This document shows, piece after piece, positions 39,990 to 49,730 of a stretch of DNA of 64,000 nucleotides; positions within the stretch are counted from its first letter, which is position 1, and every line of letters starts with the position of its first letter. The stretch is from contig JACDOF010000010.1 in NCBI GenBank assembly GCA_017656235.1, positions 62,001 through 126,000 on the forward strand, read 5' to 3'. Made by a program: the position numbers and the translations under genes. The notes beneath the pieces are model-generated. The model had not been told where the DNA came from. It worked only from the letters and a program-made list of their open reading frames with translations, and did not search any database. The DNA is from Brevibacillus sp. GTDB taxonomy: Bacteria > Bacillota > Bacilli > Brevibacillales > Brevibacillaceae.

Positions 39990-41426
39990 ATGAGTCAGTT
40001 TGAAACCGTGATCGGCCTGGAAGTTCATGCCGAACTGTCCACCAGGAGCAAAATCTTCTGCGGCTGCCCGACCGAATTCGGGGCACCACCGAATACACAT
40101 ACCTGCCCGATTTGTCTGGGCCACCCCGGCGTGCTGCCGGTCGTCAACAGACAAGCGGTGGAATTCGCGATGAAAGCGGCCCTCGCGCTCAACTGCGAGA
40201 TCTCGCGTGAAACCAAGTTCGACCGCAAAAACTACTTTTATCCTGATCTGCCCAAGGCGTACCAGATCTCGCAATACGATCAGCCGATCGGGAAAAACGG
40301 CTGGATCGAAATTGAAGTAAACGGCATAAAAAAGCGCATCGGCATCAATCGTCTTCATCTGGAAGAAGACGCCGGGAAGCTGACCCACTCCGAGTACGGC
40401 GGCGGATCGCTGGTCGATTACAATCGTGTCGGTGTACCTCTGGTGGAGATCGTTTCGGAACCAGATATTCGCTCCCCGGAAGAAGCCAAGGCGTATCTGG
40501 AAAAACTAAAGGCGATCCTGCAGTACACGGGCGTATCCGATGTCAAGATGGAACAGGGGTCGCTGCGCTGTGACGCCAATGTCTCCATCCGCCCGGTCGG
40601 CCAGAAGGAGTTTGGTACCAAAACCGAACTGAAAAACATGAACTCTTTCCGCAACGTTCAGCTCGGACTGGAGTACGAGGTAGAGCGGCAGATTCAGGTC
40701 GTCACCTCCGGCGGACAAGTAACCCAAGAGACACGCCGCTGGGATGAAGCGAGCAAAAAAACTGTCGTGATGCGCTCCAAGGAAGAAGCGCACGACTATC
40801 GTTACTTCCCCGATCCGGATCTGGTGCGGATGCAGATTTCCGAGGAGTGGATCGAGGCGGTCAGGCAGTCGATTCCGGAACTGCCGGACGCTCGCAAAGC
40901 GCGCTACGTTCAGGAGTACGGGCTGTCCAGCGCGGATGCCGAAGTGATTACGATTTCCAAGGAGTCGGCGGATTTCTTTGACCGTGCAACCGCGACCGGA
41001 GCCGATCCCAAAGCGGTGGCCAACTGGCTGATGGGCGATTTGTTCGGCTACCTGAATGCAAACAGCCTGGAATTCGCGGATATCAAGCTCACGCCGGAAG
41101 GTCTGGGCGAAATGATCAAGCTGATCGAAAAAGGAACCATCTCCACCAAAATCGCCAAAACAGTCTTCAAGGAGATGCTGGAGACCGGTAAGAACCCGGC
41201 TGCGATCGTGGAGGAGAAAGGCTTGGTTCAGATCAGTGATGAAGGCGCCTTGAAGAAAATCGTTGACGACGTAATCGCCGCCAACCCGCAGTCTGTTCAG
41301 GACTACCTGGGCGGCAAAAAACAGGCGATAGGCTTTTTGGTCGGTCAGGTGATGAAACAGACCAAAGGCAAAGCCAATCCGCCGCTGGTGAACAAGCTGC
41401 TGGCGGAAGCGATTGAGAAGCTGTAA
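39990..41426 (+). CDS. gatB: Aspartyl/glutamyl-tRNA amidotransferase subunit B
   Basis: The kinase and tRNA-binding subunit, 478 residues. It opens with [20 protein letters not shown], has a zinc-type Cys set (FCGC and CPICLGHPG) and ends in the YqeY-like tail domain. It starts five bases after the gatA stop. The next operon (pel) begins 430 bp downstream after a terminator. Confidence 0.96.
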   Translation: MSQFETVIGLEVHAELSTRSKIFCGCPTEFGAPPNTHTCPICLGHPGVLPVVNRQAVEFAMKAALALNCEISRETKFDRKNYFYPDLPKAYQISQYDQPIGKNGWIEIEVNGIKKRIGINRLHLEEDAGKLTHSEYGGGSLVDYNRVGVPLVEIVSEPDIRSPEEAKAYLEKLKAILQYTGVSDVKMEQGSLRCDANVSIRPVGQKEFGTKTELKNMNSFRNVQLGLEYEVERQIQVVTSGGQVTQETRRWDEASKKTVVMRSKEEAHDYRYFPDPDLVRMQISEEWIEAVRQSIPELPDARKARYVQEYGLSSADAEVITISKESADFFDRATATGADPKAVANWLMGDLFGYLNANSLEFADIKLTPEGLGEMIKLIEKGTISTKIAKTVFKEMLETGKNPAAIVEEKGLVQISDEGALKKIVDDVIAANPQSVQDYLGGKKQAIGFLVGQVMKQTKGKANPPLVNKLLAEAIEKL

Positions 41427-41463
41427 AAAAGAACCAATCTTGACGCGCCCCACCCCAATGGTG

Positions 41464-41520
41464 AAACGAAACACCTCTCTGAATCGTAAGGGAACGATTT
41501 GGCGGAGGTGTTTCGTTTTG
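41464..41520 (+). terminator. Terminator after gatB
   Basis: AAACGAAACACCTC pairs with GAGGTGTTTCGTTTT (41505-41519); an inner stem AATCGT/ACGATT makes a long two-part hairpin. Confidence 0.8.
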
Positions 41521-41855
41521 ACAGGGAACTCATAGATCGTTTTTCCTATCTGGCGAATCGGCCACTTCTCTCTCTGGTAAAAAAGAATCACAATCTTCCT
41601 GAAAGTGGGGATATTGGAAAAGGGTTAGCGCTTAGAATGGCGAAGTAATCCTATTATAGTCCTATATCCGGAGTATGACCGAGGTAGTGCTTTCAAATGC
41701 TGATGCGTACAACCGGAAATTTTTGCGCATAGCTTTTCGCGGTGCGCGGTCACATTGTCCCCTTTGCCGGACGCCCGGCTACGACAGAGCAATAGAGATA
41801 CTATCGCGCCGTTTGATTGAGCAGCAAAGGAAAGAGTCCGTTGGGGGTATGGCAG
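41521..41855 (+). other. Leader region of the pel operon; no gene recognised
   Basis: About 335 bp without a supported gene. TATTAT at 41652-41657 could be a -10 element, but no good -35 lies 16-18 bp upstream, so an activator or another sigma factor may be needed. I searched for the c-di-GMP-I riboswitch core, which would make sense here, and did not find it. The longer reading frame from TTG 41817 has no ribosome-binding site. Confidence 0.4.
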
Positions 41856-44030
41856 ATGAATGTTCTGATCACAGGAGGTTACGGCTTTATCGGTGCTTCT
41901 GTGGCTGAACGGTTTTATAAAGAAGGGCATCGTGTATACATCATCGACAATTTGTCTTCGGGGCGGCGTGAACATGTAACCATACCACACAAGGCGTATG
42001 TTCTCAGTGTAGAAGATCAGGCTTGCGTGGAGGTGTTTCGCAGCGTTGGTTTTGACGTCGTCATCCACTTGGCGGCACATACAGCGGCTTCTTCGTCGCT
42101 GGATGAGCCGGTACTTGACGTACGGACCAACATCCTCGGGCTGGTCAACATGTTGAACTGCTCCCGACTGCATGGGGTGAAAAAATTCATCTTTGCATCA
42201 TCCGCTGCCGTCTACGGCGAGACTGACCAGCTTCCCGCCCGGGAAACAGCCACGTGCAGCCCCATGTCACCGTACGGAACGAGCAAGCTGACCGGGGAAA
42301 TGTACTGCGAAAAGTGGCGGGAACTGTACAACCTGGATACCCTGTGTCTGCGTTTTTCCAACGTGTACGGACCGCGTCAGAGGACTGACGGGGAAGCGGG
42401 GGTGATCTCCGTCTTTCTCCGCCAGGCGAGTGCGAATCAACCTCTTACGGTGTTCGGTGACGGGAGACAGACACGTGACTTCATCTATGTAGACGATGTG
42501 GCTGACGCCATCTACCGCGGTGCAACCAGCCGTGCAAGCGGCGTATACAACGTCTCCAGCGGCGTGGAGACAAGTATCAACGAGCTGATCGAAACGATCC
42601 GTTCGTTTGCCGCCGTGCCCCAAGTGGTGCACCACGAGCGACGAAACGGCGACATTACGCGCTCATGTCTGGACAGCAGCCGATTGCAGCTGGAACTGGG
42701 CTGGACTCCGCGGTACACGCTTCAAGAGGGATTGGTCAAAACGTACGAATGGCTGCTCAGACAGGAAGCGGCAGTCTCCGCAGAGCCTGCGCCTGCCCGT
42801 TGGCAGATGCCGCGCTGGCTTGCTGTCTTCCGTCCGTTTGCCGAAAACGCCATCGCCTTCAGCATTGTGATCACATTGTGGCATCATCAAAGCGGACTTT
42901 TCTACGAAAGCATTTTTGACTACAAACTTATTTACATATTGTTGATGGCTTTGTTGTACGGTACGCGTCAATCGTTCCTGGCATCTCTTGCGGTAATCGG
43001 TTTGTATGTGGCGGACAGCGTGCAAAACGGGCGCGACTGGGGATCGCTGCTGTACGACCCGGAATCGCTGTTTGTGACGGCCCTATACTTGTTTTTTGGG
43101 CTTTCGGTAGGGTATGTGACAGACAAGCACAGAAAGGAGCTGCTCTTTGCGAAAAACGAATTGGCTGTTGAACAACAGCGCTTCCGCTTGCTGATGGACG
43201 TATACAAGGATACACGCAGTGTAAAAGAAGCTCTGCAGCGACAGGTGCTGACCAGCCGGGACAGCCTGGGCCGCATCCACTCGATCATCACGGAACTGGA
43301 GAGCCTCGAACCGGAACAGGTCGTCCGCTCTGCGATCGGGGTGCTGGAGAACCTGATGGAAACCAAACAAATTGCCATCTATTCCGTTTCCCGTTTTGGT
43401 TATTTGCGGCTGCTTTTGAAATCCAATGATCCCGCGTTTCAGCTGCCCCGTTCCCAGCACCTGAACGAGGTCCCGGAATTGTCGGCAGTCGTTGACAAAA
43501 AACGTCTCTGGGTTAACAAAAAACTGTCCCCAGGGCTTCCGATGTACGCCGCGCCAATTGTGCACGACAACGAGGCGATCGCGCTTGTCTGCCTGTACGA
43601 CCAGGCGTTTGAACGCTTTACCCTGTATCACGAAAACCTGTTCAAAATAGCCGTCGAGATTATTTCCCGTTCGCTTGCTCGCGCATTTACCTACGTATCG
43701 GCAACTGAGAACGAGCGCTTCGTCGAGGGAACGTCCGTCCTGCAGGAATCCGCTTTCCGCGAGGTGCTGCGCAGTAAAATGCAGGCCAAAGAGCAGGCCC
43801 AGGCCGATTTCACCCTCTTGAGCGTACAGGCAACGGAGGAGAATCTGAAGGATGTGGCGGAGCGCACCATGCGATTGATGCGAGATACCGATTACCTCGG
43901 CATATTGGAGGGACGTCTGGTGCTGCTTCTGTCCAATACGGGGCCAAAGGAAGCAGACGCGGCAGCGGCCCGCCTGAAGCAAAACGGAATTACGACTGAA
44001 CAGATGGGTGGAATAGCAGTTTATGCTTGA
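41856..44030 (+). CDS. Fusion of a nucleotide-sugar epimerase with a PelD-like c-di-GMP receptor
   Basis: One 724-residue frame. Residues 1-310 are an extended-SDR epimerase of the GalE/PelX kind: NAD loop GGYGFIG at 7-13 and catalytic YxxxK at Tyr140/Lys144. Residues about 325-420 hold three to four membrane segments, followed by a coiled coil and a GAF domain (about 470-600). The C-terminal GGDEF-like domain has RDTD at 676-679, five residues, then EGRLV in place of GGDEF. So the inhibitory-site RxxD is kept while the cyclase site is lost, as in PelD. The ATG is preferred over an upstream TTG because of GGGGG before it. It heads the pel operon and likely gates polymer synthesis while supplying UDP-GalNAc-type sugar. 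Confidence 0.85.
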   Translation: MNVLITGGYGFIGASVAERFYKEGHRVYIIDNLSSGRREHVTIPHKAYVLSVEDQACVEVFRSVGFDVVIHLAAHTAASSSLDEPVLDVRTNILGLVNMLNCSRLHGVKKFIFASSAAVYGETDQLPARETATCSPMSPYGTSKLTGEMYCEKWRELYNLDTLCLRFSNVYGPRQRTDGEAGVISVFLRQASANQPLTVFGDGRQTRDFIYVDDVADAIYRGATSRASGVYNVSSGVETSINELIETIRSFAAVPQVVHHERRNGDITRSCLDSSRLQLELGWTPRYTLQEGLVKTYEWLLRQEAAVSAEPAPARWQMPRWLAVFRPFAENAIAFSIVITLWHHQSGLFYESIFDYKLIYILLMALLYGTRQSFLASLAVIGLYVADSVQNGRDWGSLLYDPESLFVTALYLFFGLSVGYVTDKHRKELLFAKNELAVEQQRFRLLMDVYKDTRSVKEALQRQVLTSRDSLGRIHSIITELESLEPEQVVRSAIGVLENLMETKQIAIYSVSRFGYLRLLLKSNDPAFQLPRSQHLNEVPELSAVVDKKRLWVNKKLSPGLPMYAAPIVHDNEAIALVCLYDQAFERFTLYHENLFKIAVEIISRSLARAFTYVSATENERFVEGTSVLQESAFREVLRSKMQAKEQAQADFTLLSVQATEENLKDVAERTMRLMRDTDYLGILEGRLVLLLSNTGPKEADAAAARLKQNGITTEQMGGIAVYA

Positions 44031-44919
44031 GTCAGCTCTAATGATCTATTATCTGTTAGCCTGCCTCTATGTTGCCCTTCTCCTGCAGCAGAGGAATCAA
44101 TTCGGCAGCGGTTTGGCCGCCATTGCATGCCTGATCCCGTTTGCCGGGCTGCCGCTGGCCGTGATTGCGGGCAGGGCGGGGCTTCAAGCAGGTACGGCGG
44201 ATACCCGCCGCTTTGCGGAATTGACTGAAGTTACCGGGACCGTAGATGTACCGTATAAAGTTGATATGAACAAAGAGTTGGCCATTGTCCCGCTGGAGGA
44301 GGCGTTGGTGATCAATGATTACCAGACCCGACGTCGTATTCTGCTTGATGCGCTGAAGCATGGCTCGCATGAACTGATCTCGTTTCTCTCCAAGGCGGTT
44401 CGCAATGAGGACACAGAAACGTCCCACTACGCCGTGACGGCGTTGGTAGAGTTGAAACGCGAAATGATGGGAGAACTGCAGCGCTGGTCGGTCAGCCTGG
44501 AAAAGCATCCGAACGACCTTGAGGTGTTGACCGGTTATGCAAATGCACTGCGGCGTTACCTGGGCAGCGGTCTGATGGATGCGAACACGGAACGGGCCTA
44601 TCGCCTGCTGCAGGCGGACGTATTGCAAAAGCTGACCAGACGGCCGGACTGCGGGGAGAAGGTGTTTCAGGAGAAGATCGAATGTGAACTGGCGCTGTCC
44701 CGATATGACGCAGCAGAGGACACCTGTAAACGATTCTTGACTGCCTATCCACAATCGGAAGCGGCCTATGTCATGGCAATGAAACTGTATTATACGATCA
44801 GGGCCGGGAACAAGTTTGAACTCATCCTGAAACGGTTGAAGCACTCTTCGGTAAAAGTCTCTCCCCGTACACTACAGCTAATCAGGTACTGGAGCAGGAG
44901 AGAGGAAGATGAGCAGTAA
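44023..44919 (+). CDS. pelE: PelE-like membrane and helical-repeat protein
   Basis: A 298-residue protein with two N-terminal membrane segments (residues 7-22 and 29-50) and an all-helical, TPR-like cytoplasmic part. Similarity to PelE rests on this layout and on its place between PelD and PelA genes. In Pel systems PelE joins PelD and the transferase PelF at the membrane. It overlaps the fusion gene by 8 bp and the next gene by 11 bp, which indicates tight coupling. Confidence 0.75.
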   Translation: MLESALMIYYLLACLYVALLLQQRNQFGSGLAAIACLIPFAGLPLAVIAGRAGLQAGTADTRRFAELTEVTGTVDVPYKVDMNKELAIVPLEEALVINDYQTRRRILLDALKHGSHELISFLSKAVRNEDTETSHYAVTALVELKREMMGELQRWSVSLEKHPNDLEVLTGYANALRRYLGSGLMDANTERAYRLLQADVLQKLTRRPDCGEKVFQEKIECELALSRYDAAEDTCKRFLTAYPQSEAAYVMAMKLYYTIRAGNKFELILKRLKHSSVKVSPRTLQLIRYWSRREEDEQ

Positions 44920-46762
44920 TACCTCGAATCGAACAAAAGCACTCAACCGCATCATTGTTCAGCTCGGGTTTGTCCTGCTGTTTACCATTTTGATACAGCT
45001 CTCCCGCTCCCAACTCCCGCTGGTCTGGACGTTCCATGACACGGCAGGAGAACGGCCCGCCCAGACCACACCGCGAAATGCGCTGACTCCGGAAGCGTGG
45101 AACCGTCTTGATAAGGAGAGGCTGCTCGTCCTGTACGAGCCGGACAATCCGCTTAGCGAGAAAATCAGGAAGAACGTTGAGCAGATTTTGAGCGGAATGA
45201 AGAAATCGTACGAGAGCGTCAGGGCAGGAGAAGAACTGCCGAATGTGGAAGAGAATGCTGCTGTCATCATCACCTTCTCCGACCTGTCCCACATGGGCGA
45301 AAGTGCCTGGCTGGAACGGTTTGTGGCCGAGGGGGGGCACCTTTTCTGGGCTGCCCTTCCCCAGGTGAACGATGCCTTCTACAGCTTGTCCCGCAAGCTG
45401 GGCATTCTGGAGGTGGGTTCGTATGTGGAAGCGGAGGGTCTCAAGCTCCAAACCAACATCCTGCTGGGACACGCCGGGGAGTCGTTTCACGATCCCGGCC
45501 TGGGAAACATCGTCCTGCAGGTGAAACTAACGGACGACAGCCGGATTCATGCCACCGTCGGGGAGGAGATGCCGCTGATGTGGCAGACGCCATACGGTAA
45601 AGGCTCGTTTCTCGTCTTCAATGGCACGATGCTGCAGGAAACGTCGAGCCGCGGGCTCATCGCCGGCGGATTGGGGGTCCTGCTGCCCGATTCCATCTAT
45701 CCGGTGATCAATACCAAGGTGATGTACATTGACGATTTTCCGGCACCGTTTCCGATGGGAACGCACCCGGCCATCTTTCAGGAGTACCGGCTTGATCTGC
45801 CCCAGTTTTACAAAAAGGTGTGGTGGCCGGACATGATCCGGTTGGCCCGGTCGCATGACCTGGTTTACACGGGAGCGTTGATTGTCACGTATGACGATGA
45901 CGTCTCTCCCCCTTTTGACTGGAAAAAGGAAGCCAATCTCGACAATCTGATCTTGTATGGACGTGATTTGCTCAAAGCGGGGGGTGAGATCGGGGTACAC
46001 GGGTACAATCACCAGTCGTTGACGATGAGCAAGCGGGTTTCCTACGCTTTCGGCTACAAGCAGTGGGCGGGAGTCGATGAGATGGCAGCATCGCTTCGGG
46101 AACTGCGGGAGTACGTGCAAGCTGCCTTTCCCAATTACCCGCTCCGTACCTACGTACCGCCGTCCAATGCCCTGGGGCCGGAAGGGCGGGCTGCACTTAT
46201 CCGGGCCCTGCCGGAGCTAAAGAATATCTCCTCGCTTTACGGTGAGGACGGGAAGAATCTGTCCTATACCCAGGAATACGGCATTGCCTCCGACGGCATC
46301 GTCGAAATGCCGCGGGTGACGTACGGCTACCGGATCGGTACTTACGATCGTTGGATCATGGCCAACGCAGTTACGTCGTGGGGGGTGTTTTCCCATTTCG
46401 TCCATCCTGACGACATTCTCGACCCCAAGCGCAGCGGCGGTGAGGGATGGTCCGACTTGTACGACGGATTTGCGGCCTTTCTGGATTTCGTTCACGATCG
46501 CTTTGGCTGGCTGCGCAGCATGACCGCTGCCGACGCCAGTGTGGAAGTGGAGCGGTGGGCGCGAAGCAAACCCGTTTTTGAGCGAAGGCCGGACGGACTG
46601 TACGGATATGTGAACCACTTTACAGGAGAGATGTATTTTGTCATGCGGACAGAAAAGAAGCTGGTCCGAACCAACCACTGCAGCCTGTTGCGGATTGATG
46701 AAGGCGTCTATCTGGTGCGGGCGGAGCGTGAGACTTTTTCCATTGAATGGACGGAGGGATAA
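44909..46762 (+). CDS. pelA: PelA-like polysaccharide deacetylase (DUF2194), hydrolase domain absent
   Basis: A 617-residue protein with one N-terminal membrane anchor (residues 15-31), a GATase-like or Rossmann-like region (about 70-270), then a CE4-like deacetylase. Probable metal ligands are the DD pair in MYIDDFPAPFP near residue 275 and HGYNH near 370; later motifs are RTYVPPSNALG and FSHFVHPDD. P. aeruginosa PelA also has an N-terminal glycosidase domain, missing here as in the Bacillus cereus type. It should deacetylate the polymer outside the membrane. Confidence 0.82.
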   Translation: MSSNTSNRTKALNRIIVQLGFVLLFTILIQLSRSQLPLVWTFHDTAGERPAQTTPRNALTPEAWNRLDKERLLVLYEPDNPLSEKIRKNVEQILSGMKKSYESVRAGEELPNVEENAAVIITFSDLSHMGESAWLERFVAEGGHLFWAALPQVNDAFYSLSRKLGILEVGSYVEAEGLKLQTNILLGHAGESFHDPGLGNIVLQVKLTDDSRIHATVGEEMPLMWQTPYGKGSFLVFNGTMLQETSSRGLIAGGLGVLLPDSIYPVINTKVMYIDDFPAPFPMGTHPAIFQEYRLDLPQFYKKVWWPDMIRLARSHDLVYTGALIVTYDDDVSPPFDWKKEANLDNLILYGRDLLKAGGEIGVHGYNHQSLTMSKRVSYAFGYKQWAGVDEMAASLRELREYVQAAFPNYPLRTYVPPSNALGPEGRAALIRALPELKNISSLYGEDGKNLSYTQEYGIASDGIVEMPRVTYGYRIGTYDRWIMANAVTSWGVFSHFVHPDDILDPKRSGGEGWSDLYDGFAAFLDFVHDRFGWLRSMTAADASVEVERWARSKPVFERRPDGLYGYVNHFTGEMYFVMRTEKKLVRTNHCSLLRIDEGVYLVRAERETFSIEWTEG

Positions 46763-48183
46763 TGAAGATCTGTATCGTTGCTGAAGGCTCTTATCCCTAT
46801 ATTACTGGCGGTGTGTCCAGTTGGATTCACACCTTGGTCAGTTCCATGCCAGAGCACCAATTCATCATTTACGCCATTGGAGCGGAAGAAAGGTATCGCG
46901 GCCAGTTTCGGTACAAGCTGCCTGAAAATGTGGAACAAGTGGTGGAAGTGTTTCTCGATTCGTTTCACCTGGACGGAAAACGATGGGGCCGATCTTTAAA
47001 GATGAACAAGGAAGAGCGGGAAGCGCTGAAAGCGTTGATCGCCGGAGAGGAAGAAACGGATTGGGAGCGTGTGTTTCGTACGCTGCGCGATGCCAGATGG
47101 CGGACATCGACCGAGTTCTTGATGAGCCGCGATTACTTTGATCTGTTGAGTGAACTGTGTCGGGAGCGGTTTGAGCAGCTTCCGTTCACGGAGATGTTCT
47201 GGACGGTCCGCTCGATGCTGCTGCCGCTGGTCCAGTTGATCCGCCACCCCTTGCCGCAAGCCGATCTTTACCATGCTGTATCGACCGGATATGCCGGTGT
47301 GATCGCCAGCCTGGGGAAACACCTGTACGGGAAACCGATGCTCCTGACGGAGCACGGGATTTACTCCCGAGAGCGGGAGGAAGAGATAATCAAGGCAGAC
47401 TGGGTGAAAGGGTACTTCAAGGATTTGTGGATACGCTACTTTTACGGTTTGTCCCGTTGTGCCTACGGCTATGCCGATCGCGTTGTCACCCTGTTTCAGC
47501 GAAATCGGGAGATTCAAGCGGAACTGGGCTGTCCGGAGTCAAAGATTATGATCATTCCCAACGGAATAAAGGTGGACGACTATTTGAATCTGCCCGGCAA
47601 AGATGGTGACGCCAAGACCATCAACATTGGTGCGATCGTGCGGGTTGTGCCGATCAAGGATATCAAGACAATGCTGTACGCCTTTGCGGCTGTAAAACGC
47701 GAGGTGCCGCAAGCCACTTTTACGATCATGGGCTCTTGTGACGAAGAACCGGAGTACTACCAGGAATGCCTGGAGTTGGTCAAGATGCTGGAGATCGCCG
47801 ATCTTGCCTTTACGGGAAGCATCAACGTCAAGCAGGTTCTCGGGCGGATGGACGTGATCGTCCTGACCAGTATCAGCGAAGGGCAGCCGCTGGCCGTTCT
47901 GGAGGCGATGGCGGCAGCCAAACCGGTCGTCGCTACCGATGTCGGCAACTGCCGGGAGCTGCTGTACGGCAGTGGGCAGGAGGGCGACACAGGACGTGCG
48001 GGAATCATTGTACCTGTGTTGGACGACGCCGAGATCGCCAGAGCAATCATCTCTTTATGCCGTAATAGCGTCGCCCGACAGGCCATGGGATTAAACGGCA
48101 GACGGCGCGTCATGTACGCTTACACCCACGATCAGTTTACCGACCGCTACGAGTCGTTGTACCGGTCACTTGGGTTGAAATAG
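46762..48183 (+). CDS. pelF: PelF-type GT4 glycosyltransferase
   Basis: The 473-residue protein is the cytosolic polymerising transferase of the Pel system. It opens with MKICIVAEGSYPYITGGVSS, the PelF hallmark, and contains TEHGIYSREREEEI near residue 195, NGIKVDDY near 270, and the GT4 donor site SISEGQPLAVLEAMAAAKP near 375. The ATG at 46762 overlaps the previous stop (TAATG) behind ACGGAGGG. It is expected to use UDP-GalNAc or UDP-GlcNAc. Confidence 0.93.
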   Translation: MKICIVAEGSYPYITGGVSSWIHTLVSSMPEHQFIIYAIGAEERYRGQFRYKLPENVEQVVEVFLDSFHLDGKRWGRSLKMNKEEREALKALIAGEEETDWERVFRTLRDARWRTSTEFLMSRDYFDLLSELCRERFEQLPFTEMFWTVRSMLLPLVQLIRHPLPQADLYHAVSTGYAGVIASLGKHLYGKPMLLTEHGIYSREREEEIIKADWVKGYFKDLWIRYFYGLSRCAYGYADRVVTLFQRNREIQAELGCPESKIMIIPNGIKVDDYLNLPGKDGDAKTINIGAIVRVVPIKDIKTMLYAFAAVKREVPQATFTIMGSCDEEPEYYQECLELVKMLEIADLAFTGSINVKQVLGRMDVIVLTSISEGQPLAVLEAMAAAKPVVATDVGNCRELLYGSGQEGDTGRAGIIVPVLDDAEIARAIISLCRNSVARQAMGLNGRRRVMYAYTHDQFTDRYESLYRSLGLK

Positions 48184-48199
48184 AGGAGGTCAGGAAAAC

Positions 48200-49621
48200 G
48201 TGGCGGGAATCGGATTTCAACTGAAGCGGTTGTTTGACCGGGAAGGGTTGATTGGCCGGGTTCAGGCCGTTTCGTACGCCTCGCTGGTGACAGTGGGCCC
48301 CATGTTGAGCTGTATCGTCGCGGTGGCCGTGATCCACTGGCTGTTGGTCGCCGCGCATGCTCCCTATTACGAGCGTGAAGTGTTTACGGCGGGCATGGCC
48401 TACGCCTTTGCCTTCTCGTTCGTGATTACATCGCCATTTAGCCTGTTTTTGACCCGATTGACCTCCGACTTGTTGTACGAACAGCGTTACGCTGAACTGC
48501 TGCCTTCCTTTTCTCGCTACCTGGGGATTACGCTTTTGTCCGCCTGTCTGCCGGCGCTGTTGTTTCTTTTGCTTGCCTCGCTGTCGCTGGGAGTGAAAGT
48601 ATCCCTGTTTGTCCTGTACATGGAGCTGAATGTGATCTGGCTCGCTGTCGTATACGTGTCGGCGATGAAAACCTACTATTACGTCGCACGCGCCTTTTTG
48701 GCAGGGATGGGTACGTCCGTTGCCGTGGTCTGGGTGTACCTGAACTGGACCTCTGCCGTGTCCGCTGCGGCTCTGTTGACAGCCATGGCGTTCGGATTCT
48801 TCCTGGTTGCCGCCAATCTGCTGCGGGAGATCGGGCGGTTTTTCGGGATGCCGGGGATGACGGTGCTCTCTACGGTTCAGGATGATCTCAAGCGGTATCC
48901 ATCGCTGCTGGCAATTGGTCTGTTCTCGGGCCTGTGCATGTTTGGGCACCAGTTTGCCCAATGGATTTTCAACGGGATTTGGCTGGCTGACGCTTTTCTG
49001 GTAACCCCGGAGTACGATGCCGTCGTCTTTTACGCCGTACTCTCGGTCCTGCCCACTCTTGTCCAGTTTGTCGTCTCGGTGGAAACCTCGTTCTACCCCA
49101 AGTATCGCCGGTACTATGATGCGATCCTGGGCCAGGGAACGATAGTCGAGATCGATCTGGCAAGGGAGGAACTGCAAAAAGTGCTGCTTGGAGAATTGGC
49201 CAGGCTGATGGGGATTCAGCTCGTTTTTTCTCTGATCGCCGTGGCCTGCGGGATTGGCTTTTTGCCTTACATCGGGTTTACAAGCCAGCAGATAGACGTG
49301 TTCAACATCCTGGTGATGGCCTATTACGTTTATGTCATGACCAGCGTGATCCTGCTTCTGCTGCTCTACTTTGACGATCGGATGGGTACGCTGCTCCTTT
49401 CGGCTTTGCTCTTTGCGGCCAACCTGCTTGCCTCCTGGTTTCTACAGGCCGAGCGGTTCCAGGGGCTGTCCCTGTTTGTCGCTTCCTTCCCTGTGCTGGT
49501 GATTGGCTTGACCAGGCTGTATATGCGCCTGCGCCAGCTTAACTATGCGACATTCAGTGCCCAGCCGCTGTCTCCCCGCAAAAAACACAGCGCGCACAGC
49601 AAAATGGAGCATGCTGGCTGA
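48200..49621 (+). CDS. pelG: PelG-type polysaccharide exporter
   Basis: A 473-residue protein with about twelve membrane segments, from the PelG branch of the MOP flippase superfamily. It begins MAGIGFQLKRLFDREGLIGR, the usual PelG opening, followed by SFVITSPFSLFLTRLTSD. It should pass the Pel chain across the membrane next to PelD, PelE and PelF. GTG start behind GAGGAGG. It is the last gene of the operon; no clear terminator follows. Confidence 0.93.
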   Translation: MAGIGFQLKRLFDREGLIGRVQAVSYASLVTVGPMLSCIVAVAVIHWLLVAAHAPYYEREVFTAGMAYAFAFSFVITSPFSLFLTRLTSDLLYEQRYAELLPSFSRYLGITLLSACLPALLFLLLASLSLGVKVSLFVLYMELNVIWLAVVYVSAMKTYYYVARAFLAGMGTSVAVVWVYLNWTSAVSAAALLTAMAFGFFLVAANLLREIGRFFGMPGMTVLSTVQDDLKRYPSLLAIGLFSGLCMFGHQFAQWIFNGIWLADAFLVTPEYDAVVFYAVLSVLPTLVQFVVSVETSFYPKYRRYYDAILGQGTIVEIDLAREELQKVLLGELARLMGIQLVFSLIAVACGIGFLPYIGFTSQQIDVFNILVMAYYVYVMTSVILLLLLYFDDRMGTLLLSALLFAANLLASWFLQAERFQGLSLFVASFPVLVIGLTRLYMRLRQLNYATFSAQPLSPRKKHSAHSKMEHAG

Positions 49622-49664
49622 CATCTTCCGTTCACTCTCATGGCAGAGATGTAAACCGTCCTGT

Positions 49665-49694
49665 TTGGCGACTCCCCGCGTTTTGCCCTATAAT
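49665..49694 (+). promoter_or_regulatory. Sigma-A promoter after pelG
   Basis: TTGGCG (49665-49670) and a perfect TATAAT (49689-49694) lie 18 bp apart. They precede the 116-codon gene at 49731 and separate it from the pel operon. Confidence 0.65.
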
Positions 49695-49730
49695 GGGAAT
49701 AGAGACTTGTTGGAGGGGGAATCATAACAG

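Noticed and set aside
41521-41855. Possible c-di-GMP riboswitch in the pel leader
   Set aside because: The location would fit, but the conserved GEMM core and tetraloop-receptor segments were not found.
41817-41855. TTG start giving a 13-residue longer epimerase-PelD protein
   Set aside because: No ribosome-binding site precedes it, and the ATG at 41856 places the Rossmann loop at the usual distance from the N terminus.
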